Source: Actinospica robiniae DSM 44927
GTDB lineage: Bacteria > Actinomycetota > Actinomycetes > Streptomycetales > Catenulisporaceae
Direction: 5' to 3'
Assembly: GCF_000504285.1 (NCBI RefSeq)
Contig: NZ_KI632511.1
Coordinates: 9,034,154 to 9,098,153, forward strand
DNA length: 64,000 nucleotides
The notes below the pieces were generated by a model. That model ran no database searches. It worked only from the letters and a program-made list of their open reading frames with translations, and was not told where the DNA came from. A program made the position numbers and the translations under genes. Positions 33,431-41,865 of this stretch are shown one piece after another (within the stretch, counting starts at the first letter, position 1; the number at the start of each line of letters is the position of its first letter).

Positions 33431-35032
33431 ATGGGCCTCTTCTTCGTGCCGGTGCTGCTGCTGCTCGCCGGCTTCGCCGCCGGGCTGACGGCGGCGGTCT
33501 CGCTCTGGTGGCTGTTCGCCGCCGTCCCGCTGACGCTGCTGTTCCTCGTGGGCTTGTGGGACGTGCTGCAGCGGCGCCACACGATCCTGCGCAGCTTCCC
33601 CGTGCTCGGCCATATGCGCTTCCTGATGGAGTACATACGCCCCGAGCTCCAGCAGTACTTCATCGAGCGCAACTACGACGGCCGGCCCTACGACCGGGAC
33701 ACGCGCACCGTCATCTATCAGCGCGCCAAGGGAACCCACGGCGAGCAGGCCTTCGGCACCGAGCGCGACGTGGAGCAATCAGGGCACGAATTCGTCGTGC
33801 ACTCGGCCGCGCCGAGGCAGCCCGAGGAGGAGCAGCCGCGCGTGCGCATCGGCGGCCCGGACTGCACTCAGCCCTATGAGATGGCCCTGCTGAACGTCTC
33901 GGCGATGAGTTTCGGAGCGTTGAGCGCCAACGCGATCCGTGCACTGAACAAGGGTGCTGCGAAGGGCGGGTTCGCCCACGACACCGGCGAGGGCGGCATC
34001 TCGGCCTACCACCGGGAGGGCGGCGGCGACCTGATCTGGGAGCTCGGCAGCGGCTACTTCGGCGCCCGCACCCCCGACGGCGGCTTCGACCCGGACAAGT
34101 TCCGCGACAAGGCCGCCGACGCCCAGGTCAAGTGCGTCTCGCTGAAGCTGAGCCAGGGCGCGAAGCCCGGCATCGGCGGCGTGCTGCCCGGAGCGAAGGT
34201 GACGCCCGAGATAGCGGACATCCGCGGCGTGCCGGTCGGCGTCAAGTGCGTCAGCCCGCCCGCGCACCGCGTCTTCCACACGCCGCGCGAACTCGTGCTC
34301 TTCATCGCCCGCATGCGCGAGCTCGCCGGCGGCAAGCCGACCGGCTTCAAGCTGTGCGTCGGCTCCCGGCTGGAACTGCTCGCGATCTGCAAGGCGATGG
34401 CCGCCGAGCAGGTCACCCCCGACTTCATCATCGTCGACGGCGCCGAGGGCGGCACCGGCGCCGCGCCGCTGGAGTTCGAGGACTACGTCGGCATGCCGCT
34501 GACCGACGGCCTGATCACGCTGCACAACGCGCTGGTCGGCACCGGTCTGCGCGACCGCATCCGGATCGGCGCCAGCGGCAAGATCGCTACCGGCATGGAC
34601 CTGGTCAAGCGGATCGCCCAGGGTGCCGACTACACCAACGCCGCGCGCGCCATGATGATGGCGGTCGGCTGCATCCAGGCGCAGAAGTGCCAGACCAACC
34701 ACTGCCCGACCGGCGTGGCCACCCAGGACCCGCGGCGGTACCGGGCCCTGGACGTGACCGACAAGAGCGAGCGGGTGCGCCGCTACCAGCAGGCCACCGT
34801 GGCCGAGGCGCAGCAGATCATCGCCTCGATGGGCCTGGCCGGGCCGCAGGAGCTCGGCCCCGGCATGCTCTACCGCCGGGTCGACCACCACGCCGTGCGC
34901 ACCTTCACAGACCTCTACCACTGGCTCGAGCCCGGAGAGCTGCTGGCCGAGGCGCCCCAGGACTGGGCCGCGGACTGGGCAGCGGCCGACCCGGACCGCT
35001 TCGGCCTGGCCGCGCCCGCGCGCCACTGCTGA
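33431..35032 (+). CDS. Membrane-anchored FMN-dependent glutamate-synthase-like protein
   Basis: A 533-residue protein. Two N-terminal hydrophobic segments (VPVLLLLAGFAAGLTAAVSL and WLFAAVPLTLLFLVGLWDVL) anchor it. The rest is the GltB central/FMN-binding barrel: NVSAMSFGALSANAIRALNK, HDTGEGGISAYH, VKCVSLKLSQGAKPGIGG, FIIVDGAEGGTGAAP and MAVGCIQAQKCQTNHCPTG. The last contains the cysteines of the 3Fe-4S site. It lacks the glutaminase and C-terminal GXGXG domains of true glutamate synthase. It probably transfers electrons to an unknown substrate at the membrane. Confidence 0.87.
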   Translation: MGLFFVPVLLLLAGFAAGLTAAVSLWWLFAAVPLTLLFLVGLWDVLQRRHTILRSFPVLGHMRFLMEYIRPELQQYFIERNYDGRPYDRDTRTVIYQRAKGTHGEQAFGTERDVEQSGHEFVVHSAAPRQPEEEQPRVRIGGPDCTQPYEMALLNVSAMSFGALSANAIRALNKGAAKGGFAHDTGEGGISAYHREGGGDLIWELGSGYFGARTPDGGFDPDKFRDKAADAQVKCVSLKLSQGAKPGIGGVLPGAKVTPEIADIRGVPVGVKCVSPPAHRVFHTPRELVLFIARMRELAGGKPTGFKLCVGSRLELLAICKAMAAEQVTPDFIIVDGAEGGTGAAPLEFEDYVGMPLTDGLITLHNALVGTGLRDRIRIGASGKIATGMDLVKRIAQGADYTNAARAMMMAVGCIQAQKCQTNHCPTGVATQDPRRYRALDVTDKSERVRRYQQATVAEAQQIIASMGLAGPQELGPGMLYRRVDHHAVRTFTDLYHWLEPGELLAEAPQDWAADWAAADPDRFGLAAPARHC

Positions 35033-35070
35033 CGGGCGGACGCGGCGGGCCGGCACAGCCGGCTTCGGCG

Positions 35071-36396
35071 CTAGGGCGTCAGCCGGTTGAGGTCGCGCGG
35101 GAAGAGCGTGGCCGTCCGGATGTTCTCGACGCCGATCAGCCGCGCCACCCACCGCTCCAGGCCGAGCGCGAAGCCGCCGTGCGGCGGCATCCCGTGCCGG
35201 AAGGCCTGCAGATAGCCCTCGTACGGCTCCGGGGACTCGCCCCGGGCCGCGAGCGCGCTCAGGTACTCCTCGTACCGGTGCAGCCGCTGACCGCCCGTCA
35301 CCAGCTCCAGGCCGCGGAAGAGCAGGTCGAAGCTGTTCGAGTGCTGCGGCCGGCCTGGCTCCGGGTGGGTGTAGAACGGCCGCTTGACCATCGGGTACCC
35401 GGTGACGAACAGGAACTCGCTCCCGAACTCCCGCTTCGCCCACTCCGAGAGCCAGCGCTCGTCCGCCGGCGCCAGGTCCGGCTCCCCACGCGGGTCCCAG
35501 CCGCTGTGCGCGGCCAGCAACTCCTGCGCGTCGGCGAAGTGGATCTCGGGAATGCGCGGCGGCACTTCGGGCAGCACGGCTTCGAGCAGCGTGCACGCCG
35601 CACCGGCCCGCGTGCGGATCGCCTCCACCATGCCCACCAACGCCTCGCGCAGCACCGCCATCACCTCGTGGTGGTCCGTGATGAACCCGAGCTCGGCGTC
35701 GAGGGAGGTGTACTGCGCCAGATGGCGGACGGTGTCGCTCGGCTCGGCTCGGAAGACCGGGCCGGTCTCGTAGACCCGCTCGAACACGCCCACCATCATC
35801 TGCTTGAAGAACTGCGGCGACTGGGCCAGGTAGGCGCGCCGGCCGAAGTACTCCACGCCGAAGACGTTCGCGCCCGACTCGGTCGCCGAGCCCACCAGCT
35901 TCGGCGTGTGGATCTCGGTGAACCCGGCCGCGTCCAGCGCCGCCCGGAAGCCCGCGACCGAGGCCGCCGCCAGCTCGTGCGGCGCGCGCAGCCGGGGATG
36001 GCGCAGCGCGACCGGCGCGTGGTCCAGCACGACCGGCAAGGTGGCCGCCACCACCGGCCGATAGAGCTCGAACGGCGGCTGCTCGGCCTTGCTAGACAGG
36101 ACCGTGATACTCGGCCCGGTCAGCTCGACCCCGCCCGGGGCCTGCGGGTTCGCGGTCGCCGTGCCGACGACCTCCAGCACGGTCTCCTCGCCGAGCTCCG
36201 CCGCGGCGGCCAGCTCGGCGGGCGTGGCGCACACGACCTGGGCCAGGCCGCTGCGGTCCCGCAGAATGAGGAAGGAGACGGACTTCAAAGCCCGATGTCG
36301 GTGCAGCCAGCCCTGCAGCCGGACCTGCCGGCCGGCGTGCGCGGGCAGCTCGGCCGCCAGCACGCGTGGGGTCTCGGTAACGGTGTGGATCATCAT
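35071..36396 (-). CDS. aspS2: Aspartyl-tRNA synthetase, archaeal/non-discriminating type
   Basis: A 441-residue class II synthetase. The N-terminal OB domain binds the anticodon (VRLQGWLHRHRALKSVSFLI). Catalytic motif 2 reads YETGPVFRAEPSDT and motif 3 GGFALGLERWVARLIGVENI. It lacks the GAD insertion of bacterial discriminating AspRS (about 590 residues), so it is the compact form that often charges both tRNA-Asp and tRNA-Asn. ATG 36396 is preceded by a T-box riboswitch, so expression responds to uncharged tRNA. It may be a second enzyme beside a housekeeping AspRS elsewhere, perhaps for resistance or amino-acid stress. Confidence 0.88.
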   Translation of the reverse strand: MMIHTVTETPRVLAAELPAHAGRQVRLQGWLHRHRALKSVSFLILRDRSGLAQVVCATPAELAAAAELGEETVLEVVGTATANPQAPGGVELTGPSITVLSSKAEQPPFELYRPVVAATLPVVLDHAPVALRHPRLRAPHELAAASVAGFRAALDAAGFTEIHTPKLVGSATESGANVFGVEYFGRRAYLAQSPQFFKQMMVGVFERVYETGPVFRAEPSDTVRHLAQYTSLDAELGFITDHHEVMAVLREALVGMVEAIRTRAGAACTLLEAVLPEVPPRIPEIHFADAQELLAAHSGWDPRGEPDLAPADERWLSEWAKREFGSEFLFVTGYPMVKRPFYTHPEPGRPQHSNSFDLLFRGLELVTGGQRLHRYEEYLSALAARGESPEPYEGYLQAFRHGMPPHGGFALGLERWVARLIGVENIRTATLFPRDLNRLTP

Positions 36397-36412
36397 CACA
36401 GTCCTAGCGACA

Positions 36413-36680
36413 TGTCGTGGTGATCCCTTTTCAGATGCGGGCGAGAAGGGGCACTCGCGGTACCACCGCACCTTCGCCGCCGTCATCGGCGGCCTCGAAG
36501 CCTTGTCACGGGGGCGAACCGGCGGGGCATTGGCCGCGGCCGGGCGCCGCGTCGTTCCTCCCCGCACTCGGGAGGGTCTTCACCGCCGGGCAGGCCCGCC
36601 CTCGCAGCCTAGGGGCGGCTCTCTCACAAGCCTGCGGATCCGGTACGGTTACTTGGTCTCCGTCAGCGCGTTGCGTCGAG
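36413..36680 (-). promoter_or_regulatory. T-box riboswitch upstream of aspartyl-tRNA synthetase (GAC specifier proposed)
   Basis: On the minus strand AAGGTGCGGTGGTACCGCG (36474-36456) is the T-box sequence that pairs with the tRNA acceptor end. Upstream, AGTA (36653-36650) is followed by ACCG-TA-CCGG, which pairs with CCGG-CGGT at 36590-36582. GAAGACC comes directly after, giving GAC (Asp) at 36578-36576 as specifier in the internal loop. GGAG and CTCC close the loop below. GAGAGAGCC...GGCTGCGAG forms the apical part of stem I. A five-codon frame ATG-TCG-CTA-GGA-CTG-TGA (36413-36396) ends on the synthetase start, so control may be translational. Confidence 0.75.
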
Positions 36681-36822
36681 GTTAAGGCCTTGTGGCCGCG
36701 GGATGCAACATGATTGACGCTTGGGCGCCACGTGCCCGGAGCAGCTAAGACGTCATCGTACGTTCTCCGATTGCACCCGGAGCCGAGGTTCGCGATGCAC
36801 ACTGCCGCCGCACGATGTGCCC

Positions 36823-38001
36823 GTGCGGGTAGCTGTGGTCACGGAATCCTTCCTGCCCCGGGTCAACGGGGTGACGAACTCGGTCTGCCGCGTTCTCGAG
36901 CACCTCGAGCACCGCGGCCATGAAGCACTGATCATCGCGCCCGGCCCCGGGCCGGAGCGGTACGCCGGGCACCGGGTCGCGTGCGTGCGCGGCGTCGGGT
37001 TGCCCGGTTACTCGAGCTTCGTGCTCGGGCTGCCGACCAAGGCCGTGGAGCGGCGGCTGCGCGAGTTCGAGCCCGATGTCGTCCACCTGGCCTCGCCGAT
37101 CGTGGTCGGCGCGGCCGGTGCCTACGCGGCGCGCAAACTCGGCGTGCCGAGCGTCGCGGTCTGGCAGACCGACATCGCCGGATTCGCCCGCCGGTACGGG
37201 TTCCGCGGCACCGATCGGGCGATCTGGTCCTGGCTGCGGCACGTGCACCGGCTCGCCGACCGCACCCTGGTGCCCTCCACCGCCAGCTTCCGGCAGCTCG
37301 AGGAGCGCGGCGTGCCGCGGCTGGCGATGTGGCGCCGAGGCGTGGACGCCGAGCGCTTCCATCCGAACCACCGCAGCGAGCCGCTGCGCAGCGCGTTCGC
37401 CCCGAACGGCGAGGTCATGGTCGGCTACGTGGGCCGGCTGGCCGGGGACAAGCGGGTGGAGATGCTCACCAGCCTGGCCGACATCCCCGGGGTCAAGCTC
37501 GTGATCGTCGGCGAGGGCCCGGCCGAGCAGCGTCTGCGAGCTCTGCTTCCGCAGGCGCTGTTCCTCGGATTCCTCGACGGCAAGCGGCTTTCCCAGGCCT
37601 ATGCCTGCCTGGACGTGTTCGTGCACACGGGCGCCGACGAGACGTACTGCCAGGCGGTGCAGGAGGCGATGGCCTCGGGCGTGCCCGTGGTCGCCCCGGC
37701 CTCCGGCGGCCCGCTCGACCTGGTCGAGCCGGAACGCACCGGGCTGCTGTTCGCCCCCGACTCGCGGGCCGAGCTGCGCGCCGCGGTCGCCCGGCTGGTC
37801 GGGGACGCAGATCTGCGCGCCCGCTGGGGCGTCCAGGCCCGCGCGGCGGTGGAGCATCGCACCTGGAACGCCGTCAACGACCAGCTGCTGACGCACTACC
37901 AGGACGTGTGCCGCGCCCGAGTGCAGCTCGGCGCTCCCACGGCGTTGCACGCGGTCCCGCTGCTCGACACTTCGGCCGGGCCGGGGGCGGCGGCAGCGTG
38001 A
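36823..38001 (+). CDS. GT4-family glycosyltransferase (MgtA/PimB-like mannosyltransferase)
   Basis: A 392-residue GT-B enzyme from GTG 36823. The N-terminal acceptor domain starts VRVAVVTESFLPRVNGVTNS, and PDVVHLASPIVVGAAG and VAVWQTDIAGFARRYGF match alpha-mannosyltransferases of glycolipid synthesis. The donor domain has VGYVGRLAGDKRVEML and the E-x7-E segment ADETYCQAVQEAMASG. It probably transfers mannose from GDP-mannose to a lipid acceptor at the inner membrane face. It heads a three-gene operon with GTGA overlaps. Confidence 0.88.
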   Translation: MRVAVVTESFLPRVNGVTNSVCRVLEHLEHRGHEALIIAPGPGPERYAGHRVACVRGVGLPGYSSFVLGLPTKAVERRLREFEPDVVHLASPIVVGAAGAYAARKLGVPSVAVWQTDIAGFARRYGFRGTDRAIWSWLRHVHRLADRTLVPSTASFRQLEERGVPRLAMWRRGVDAERFHPNHRSEPLRSAFAPNGEVMVGYVGRLAGDKRVEMLTSLADIPGVKLVIVGEGPAEQRLRALLPQALFLGFLDGKRLSQAYACLDVFVHTGADETYCQAVQEAMASGVPVVAPASGGPLDLVEPERTGLLFAPDSRAELRAAVARLVGDADLRARWGVQARAAVEHRTWNAVNDQLLTHYQDVCRARVQLGAPTALHAVPLLDTSAGPGAAAA

Positions 38002-38789
38002 ACGCACCTGCGGCCGGGCCTGTCGTCATCTCGATCCATGACATCGCCCCGGGCACGGCGGCCCAGTCGATGCGCTGGCTGTCCGACCTCGACGCACGTG
38101 GCATCCCCGCGACGCTGCTGCTCGTCCCGGGGCCGTGGCGCGGACGTCGGCTCGCCGAAGACCGGGAGCTGGTCGAGGCGATGCTCGACGCCCACGGCCG
38201 CGGCCATGAGCTGGCGCTGCACGGCCTGCACCATCAAGCCGTACGCGGTCAGGGCCCGATGTGGCGTCGCGGCGCGGCGCAGCTCCTCGCACGCGGCGCA
38301 GCCGAGTTCGCCACGCTGCCGCAGGAGCAGGCGACCGAGCGGCTGCGGGAGGGCTTGGACGAACTCGAGTCGGTCGGCATCCGGCCGCTGGGCTTCCATC
38401 CGCCGGGCTGGCTGATCTCGTCCGACGGAATTAGGGCTCTGCGAAATCTCGGATTTCGTTACTACAGCACGCATCTTGCCGTGCACGCGCTTGTACCCGA
38501 CGACGTCACAGGGCTCGAATACGCGGCCGTTCGGATCGGTGCGTTCGCGCTCTCGCACCGTCCCGGCGGCTTCGGCGAGCAACTCGGTGTCAGACTCATG
38601 ACAAGCTCCGCCCGCCGATACGCACGGGCCGGACGTGCGTTCCGGATCGCCCTGCACCCCGACGATCTGGCCCGGGCCGGCCTGCGCGAAGCGACGTTGC
38701 GCGCGATCGACGAAGCCCTGGAACTCGGCGCCCGCCCCACCACGTACGCGCAGCTGATCGCGCAGGCTCTGCACCCGGTCGGCTCGTGA
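37998..38789 (+). CDS. Polysaccharide deacetylase-like protein (DUF2334)
   Basis: A 263-residue NodB-fold protein; GTG 37998 overlaps the previous stop. VVISIHDIAPGTAAQSMRWL holds the metal Asp of the fold, GHELALHGLHHQ holds the His-x3-His metal pair, and LGFHPPGWLISSDGIRAL follows. LRNLGFRYYSTHL and FRIALHPDDL complete the barrel. It probably removes an acetyl group from a sugar. Its place between two glycosyltransferases suggests work on the same glycolipid or polysaccharide. Confidence 0.82.
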   Translation: MNAPAAGPVVISIHDIAPGTAAQSMRWLSDLDARGIPATLLLVPGPWRGRRLAEDRELVEAMLDAHGRGHELALHGLHHQAVRGQGPMWRRGAAQLLARGAAEFATLPQEQATERLREGLDELESVGIRPLGFHPPGWLISSDGIRALRNLGFRYYSTHLAVHALVPDDVTGLEYAAVRIGAFALSHRPGGFGEQLGVRLMTSSARRYARAGRAFRIALHPDDLARAGLREATLRAIDEALELGARPTTYAQLIAQALHPVGS

Positions 38790-39928
38790 GGATCGTCCAG
38801 CTCGCGAACTGCTACGGCGCCACGTCCGGCGGCCTGCGCACGGCGGTCGACACCCTCGGGGCCGGCTACGCCGCGGCCGGGCACGAGCGGATCCTCGTGG
38901 TCCCGGGACGGCAATGGCAGGTGTGGGAGCTTGGCTCCGGAACGACCATCACCGTGCCCGGAACGGCGGTCGGCGGCGGCTATCGCATGATCCTGCGAAC
39001 CGGATCGGTCGAGCGCCTGCTGGAGCGGCTGAACCCGGACGTCATCGAGGTCTCCGACAAGTACACGCTCACGGCCGTCGCCGACTGGGCCGCCCGGCGG
39101 GGCGTCGGCACGGTGCTCTTCTCGCACGAACGCCTCGACGCGATCGTGCCCGCCCGGCTGCCGCGGACCGGCTCGACCCCGCCCGCCCGCGCTGCCATCC
39201 GCGCCTGGAACCAGCGTGTGGTCTCGCGTTTCGACACGGTCGTCGTCACCTCGGCATTCGCAGAAGGCGAATTCAAGGGCCTGGGCGTGCGCTCGATGCG
39301 CCGCGTGACGCTGGGCGTGGACCTCGACGTCTTCCGCCCCCGCGACCCGGCGCTAATGCGGCCGGAGCCCGGCTCGAGCGTGCGCCTCGCCTACGCCGGC
39401 CGGCTCTCACCGGAGAAGAACGCCGGGCTCGCCATCGCCACCGTCAGGACCCTGGCGAGCGCGGGCCACCCGGTCGTCCTCGACGTCTACGGCACCGGGC
39501 CGGCCCTGCCCGAACTCAGAAGGCTGGCGATCCACGCGCCGGTCCGTTTCCACGGCCACGTCGCCGATCGGGACGTGCTCGCCGACTGCCTCGCCGCCGC
39601 GGACGCGGTGCTCGCCCCGTGTCTGGTCGAGACCTTCGGGCTGACCGTGCTCGAGGCGCTGGCCTGCGGAACGCCGGTGGTGGCCGCCGCCGGCGGCGCG
39701 GCCGGAGAGCTGCTCGGCGAAGACTCCGGCGTGATCGCGCCGCCCACCGGCGTCGGCATGGCCGCCGGCGTCCTCGACCTGATCGCGCGCCCGGAAGCGC
39801 ACCGGCGCGCCGCCGCCCGCGAGCAGGCCGAGCGGCACCCCTGGTCGCGGGCCGTCGCCGAGATGCTCGAGGTGCACACCGCCGTCGCGACCGGCCGCCG
39901 CCGCAGCAAGTCCTTGATCGCGGTGTGA
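38786..39928 (+). CDS. GT4-family glycosyltransferase
   Basis: A 380-residue GT-B enzyme; GTG 38786 overlaps the deacetylase stop. It begins VRIVQLANCYGATSGGLRTA, then TVLFSHERLDAIVPARLP in the acceptor domain, and VRLAYAGRLSPEKNAGLAIA with LVETFGLTVLEALACGTPVV (the E-x7-E site) in the donor domain. This resembles the second mannosyltransferase of actinobacterial glycolipid operons. Sugar and acceptor are not determinable. It closes the three-gene operon; no hairpin was noticed after it. Confidence 0.87.
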   Translation: MRIVQLANCYGATSGGLRTAVDTLGAGYAAAGHERILVVPGRQWQVWELGSGTTITVPGTAVGGGYRMILRTGSVERLLERLNPDVIEVSDKYTLTAVADWAARRGVGTVLFSHERLDAIVPARLPRTGSTPPARAAIRAWNQRVVSRFDTVVVTSAFAEGEFKGLGVRSMRRVTLGVDLDVFRPRDPALMRPEPGSSVRLAYAGRLSPEKNAGLAIATVRTLASAGHPVVLDVYGTGPALPELRRLAIHAPVRFHGHVADRDVLADCLAAADAVLAPCLVETFGLTVLEALACGTPVVAAAGGAAGELLGEDSGVIAPPTGVGMAAGVLDLIARPEAHRRAAAREQAERHPWSRAVAEMLEVHTAVATGRRRSKSLIAV

Positions 39929-39971
39929 TCCGGCTCCGGGTCCGGCTCGCCCTCTTCCGCTCGCCAGACCC

Positions 39972-40000
39972 TTGACACCACGAGGCGAGGATCCTAGAGT
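39972..40000 (+). promoter_or_regulatory. Consensus-like housekeeping promoter of the GH18 gene
   Basis: TTGACA (39972-39977) and TAGAGT (39995-40000) are separated by exactly 17 bases. The expected start of transcription lies near 40007, leaving about 45 bases of leader before the GTG at 40051, which has AAGGAGG. This is the clearest sigma-70/HrdB-type promoter seen in the window. Confidence 0.75.
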
Positions 40001-40050
40001 CCCCGGCGTGTAAGTAAACCTTCCTTCCTATCTCTCAAGGAGGATCGCCG

Positions 40051-41091
40051 GTGAATCGATCCCGCACCGCCGGCGCGGTGCTGGCCACCGCGCTGCTCAT
40101 GGCGGCCGGACCCGTCACGGCGCACGCGTCAGCCTCCGGCCCGTCGGCCCGGACGCTGCCGCAGCACATCTTCGCCCCCTACTTCGAGGGCTACTCCGGT
40201 GACGATCCGGCCGTCCTGTCAGCCGAATCGGGTGACAAATACCTGACACTCGCGTTCATCCAGACCCCGGCGCCCGGCTCCTGCACCATCGACTGGAACG
40301 GCGACCCGAGCACGCCCATCTCCTGGGCCACCTACGGTGCGTCCATCGCGAAGATGCGGGCGCGCGGCGGCGACGTCATCCCGTCCTTCGGCGGCTACGG
40401 CGCCGACTCCACCGGTGAGGAGATCGCCGACAGCTGCACCGACGTCGGCAAGATCGCCGCCGACTACGAGCAGGTGATCACCACCTACGGCGTCACCCGG
40501 CTCGACTTCGACGTCGAGGACTTCTCGCAGACCAACGCCGCCGGGATCGACCGGCGCAACAAGGCGATCGCACTGGTCGAGCAGTGGGCCGCGCGCCAGC
40601 ACCGCACGGTGCAGTTCGTCTACACGATCGGCACGAACATGACCGGTCTGGACGAGCCCGACGGAACCGGCATCCTGCAGAACGCCGTGGCGAACCACGC
40701 GCGCATCGACATCATCAATATCATGACCTTCGACTACTACGATGACCAGCCGCACGAGATGGGCAAGGACACGGTCACCGCGGCCGACGCCGTCATCGCG
40801 CAACTGCGCTCGATCTACCCGCACAAGAGCGTCGAAGAGCTCTGGCACATGCTCGGCATCACCGAGATGGTCGGCATCGACGACTACGGCCCGCCCGAGG
40901 TACTCACCACGGCCGACGCCGCCTACGTGGAGCGGTGGGCCGCCCGCACGGGCATCGCGGAGCTCTCCTTCTGGGCGCTCGAGCGCGACAACGGCGGGTG
41001 CGTCGGCACGGCCGGCAGCGACGTCTGCTCCGGCATCGCCCAGTCCACCTGGCAGTTCAGCCACACGTTCGAGACCTTCATCCGGCACTGA
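40051..41091 (+). CDS. Secreted GH18-family glycoside hydrolase (chitinase-like)
   Basis: A 346-residue protein with an export signal: basic NRSRTAG, the hydrophobic AVLATALLMAAGPVTA, and a likely AHA-S cleavage near residue 26. The mature part is a GH18 barrel: KYLTLAFIQTPAPGSCTIDW, VIPSFGGYG, and the catalytic DxDxE in GVTRLDFDVEDFS, followed by IINIMTFDYYDDQ. No chitin-binding module is attached. GH18 includes chitinases and endo-N-acetylglucosaminidases; the short single-domain form leaves both open. It is transcribed from the promoter at 39972 as a single gene. Confidence 0.88.
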   Translation: MNRSRTAGAVLATALLMAAGPVTAHASASGPSARTLPQHIFAPYFEGYSGDDPAVLSAESGDKYLTLAFIQTPAPGSCTIDWNGDPSTPISWATYGASIAKMRARGGDVIPSFGGYGADSTGEEIADSCTDVGKIAADYEQVITTYGVTRLDFDVEDFSQTNAAGIDRRNKAIALVEQWAARQHRTVQFVYTIGTNMTGLDEPDGTGILQNAVANHARIDIINIMTFDYYDDQPHEMGKDTVTAADAVIAQLRSIYPHKSVEELWHMLGITEMVGIDDYGPPEVLTTADAAYVERWAARTGIAELSFWALERDNGGCVGTAGSDVCSGIAQSTWQFSHTFETFIRH

Positions 41092-41116
41092 CACGCGCGG
41101 TCGGTTCAGCGCGGCG

Positions 41117-41773
41117 TCACTTCGGCGCCGCGCTGTCGCGTCGGGCCCGAACGAGCTCGACGACCAGCGGGATGAGCGAGAGTACGACGATGGCGGCGAC
41201 GATCGGCAGCAGATAGTGGTCGATGTTAGGGATGCGCGAACCCAGCCCGTAGCCGGCCAGCGTCACGCCGAGCGACCAGACCAGGCCGCCGACCGTCTGC
41301 CACAGCAGGAACGTGCGCCCGGGCACCTCCAGCACACCGGCCACGGGGTTGAGCACCGTGCGCACCACCGGGATGAACCGGGCCAGCACGATCGCCTTCG
41401 CCTGCCCGTACTTGCCGAGGATCTGCTCGGCCCGCTCCACGCCCCGTTTCAGGTGCTTGTTGTCGGTCCGTTCGAGCAGTGAATGTCCGCCGCGCCGCCC
41501 GAGCCAGTACCCGCACTGCGCACCGAGCAGCGCCCCGAGCGCGGCGGCGGGCAGGACGCCGGCGAGATTCAGATGGACGCTCTGGCCCGGAGTGGTGGTG
41601 CACAGCAGTCCGGCGGTGAACAGCAGCGAGTCGCCGGGCAGAAAGAACCCGATGAGCAGCCCGGTCTCGGCGAAGAGCACCAGGAACACGCCGAAGGCGC
41701 CGAGCGCGGACAGCCACGAGTTCGGACTGAGCGGATTGAAGGCGAGCAGGTGCGAGGCGGCGGCGAGGGTCAA
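41117..41773 (-). CDS. DedA/VTT-domain membrane protein
   Basis: A 218-residue protein starting at TTG 41773 with GGAG upstream. ETGLLIGFFLPGDSLLFTAG is the DedA signature. GYWLGRRGG and ARFIPVVRTVLNPVAGVLEV hold the conserved charged and Pro residues, and the last helices are LLPIVAAIVVLSLIPLVVEL. DedA-family proteins flip phospholipids or undecaprenyl phosphate and support envelope integrity. It lies downstream of a BlaI/M56 pair on the same strand with a palindrome in between, so it may be under BlaI control. Confidence 0.9.
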   Translation of the reverse strand: MTLAAASHLLAFNPLSPNSWLSALGAFGVFLVLFAETGLLIGFFLPGDSLLFTAGLLCTTTPGQSVHLNLAGVLPAAALGALLGAQCGYWLGRRGGHSLLERTDNKHLKRGVERAEQILGKYGQAKAIVLARFIPVVRTVLNPVAGVLEVPGRTFLLWQTVGGLVWSLGVTLAGYGLGSRIPNIDHYLLPIVAAIVVLSLIPLVVELVRARRDSAAPK

Positions 41774-41809
41774 GAGCTGCTCCGAGGCTAGAGCCGGGCG
41801 CGCGGCATT

Positions 41810-41832
41810 TACAGGCTTGTAGAACTTCTACA
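41810..41832. promoter_or_regulatory. Overlapping palindromes upstream of dedA (possible BlaI-type operator)
   Basis: TACAGGCTTGTA (41810-41821, TACA-N4-TGTA) overlaps TGTAGAACTTCTACA (41818-41832, a 15-base inverted repeat). The TACA/TGTA core is that of BlaI/MecI operators, and a blaI-like gene lies 1 kb away. A further GTAGATG follows at 41838. The site is in the only AT-rich patch of this area. Confidence 0.45.
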
Positions 41833-41865
41833 TTAGCGTAGATGATGGCGCGGGCGCCCGGGCCC

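Noticed and set aside
35071..36396. Asparaginyl-tRNA synthetase
   Set aside because: The domain order and motif 2/3 sequences fit the compact archaeal-type AspRS, and the GAC codon proposed in the T-box agrees with Asp.
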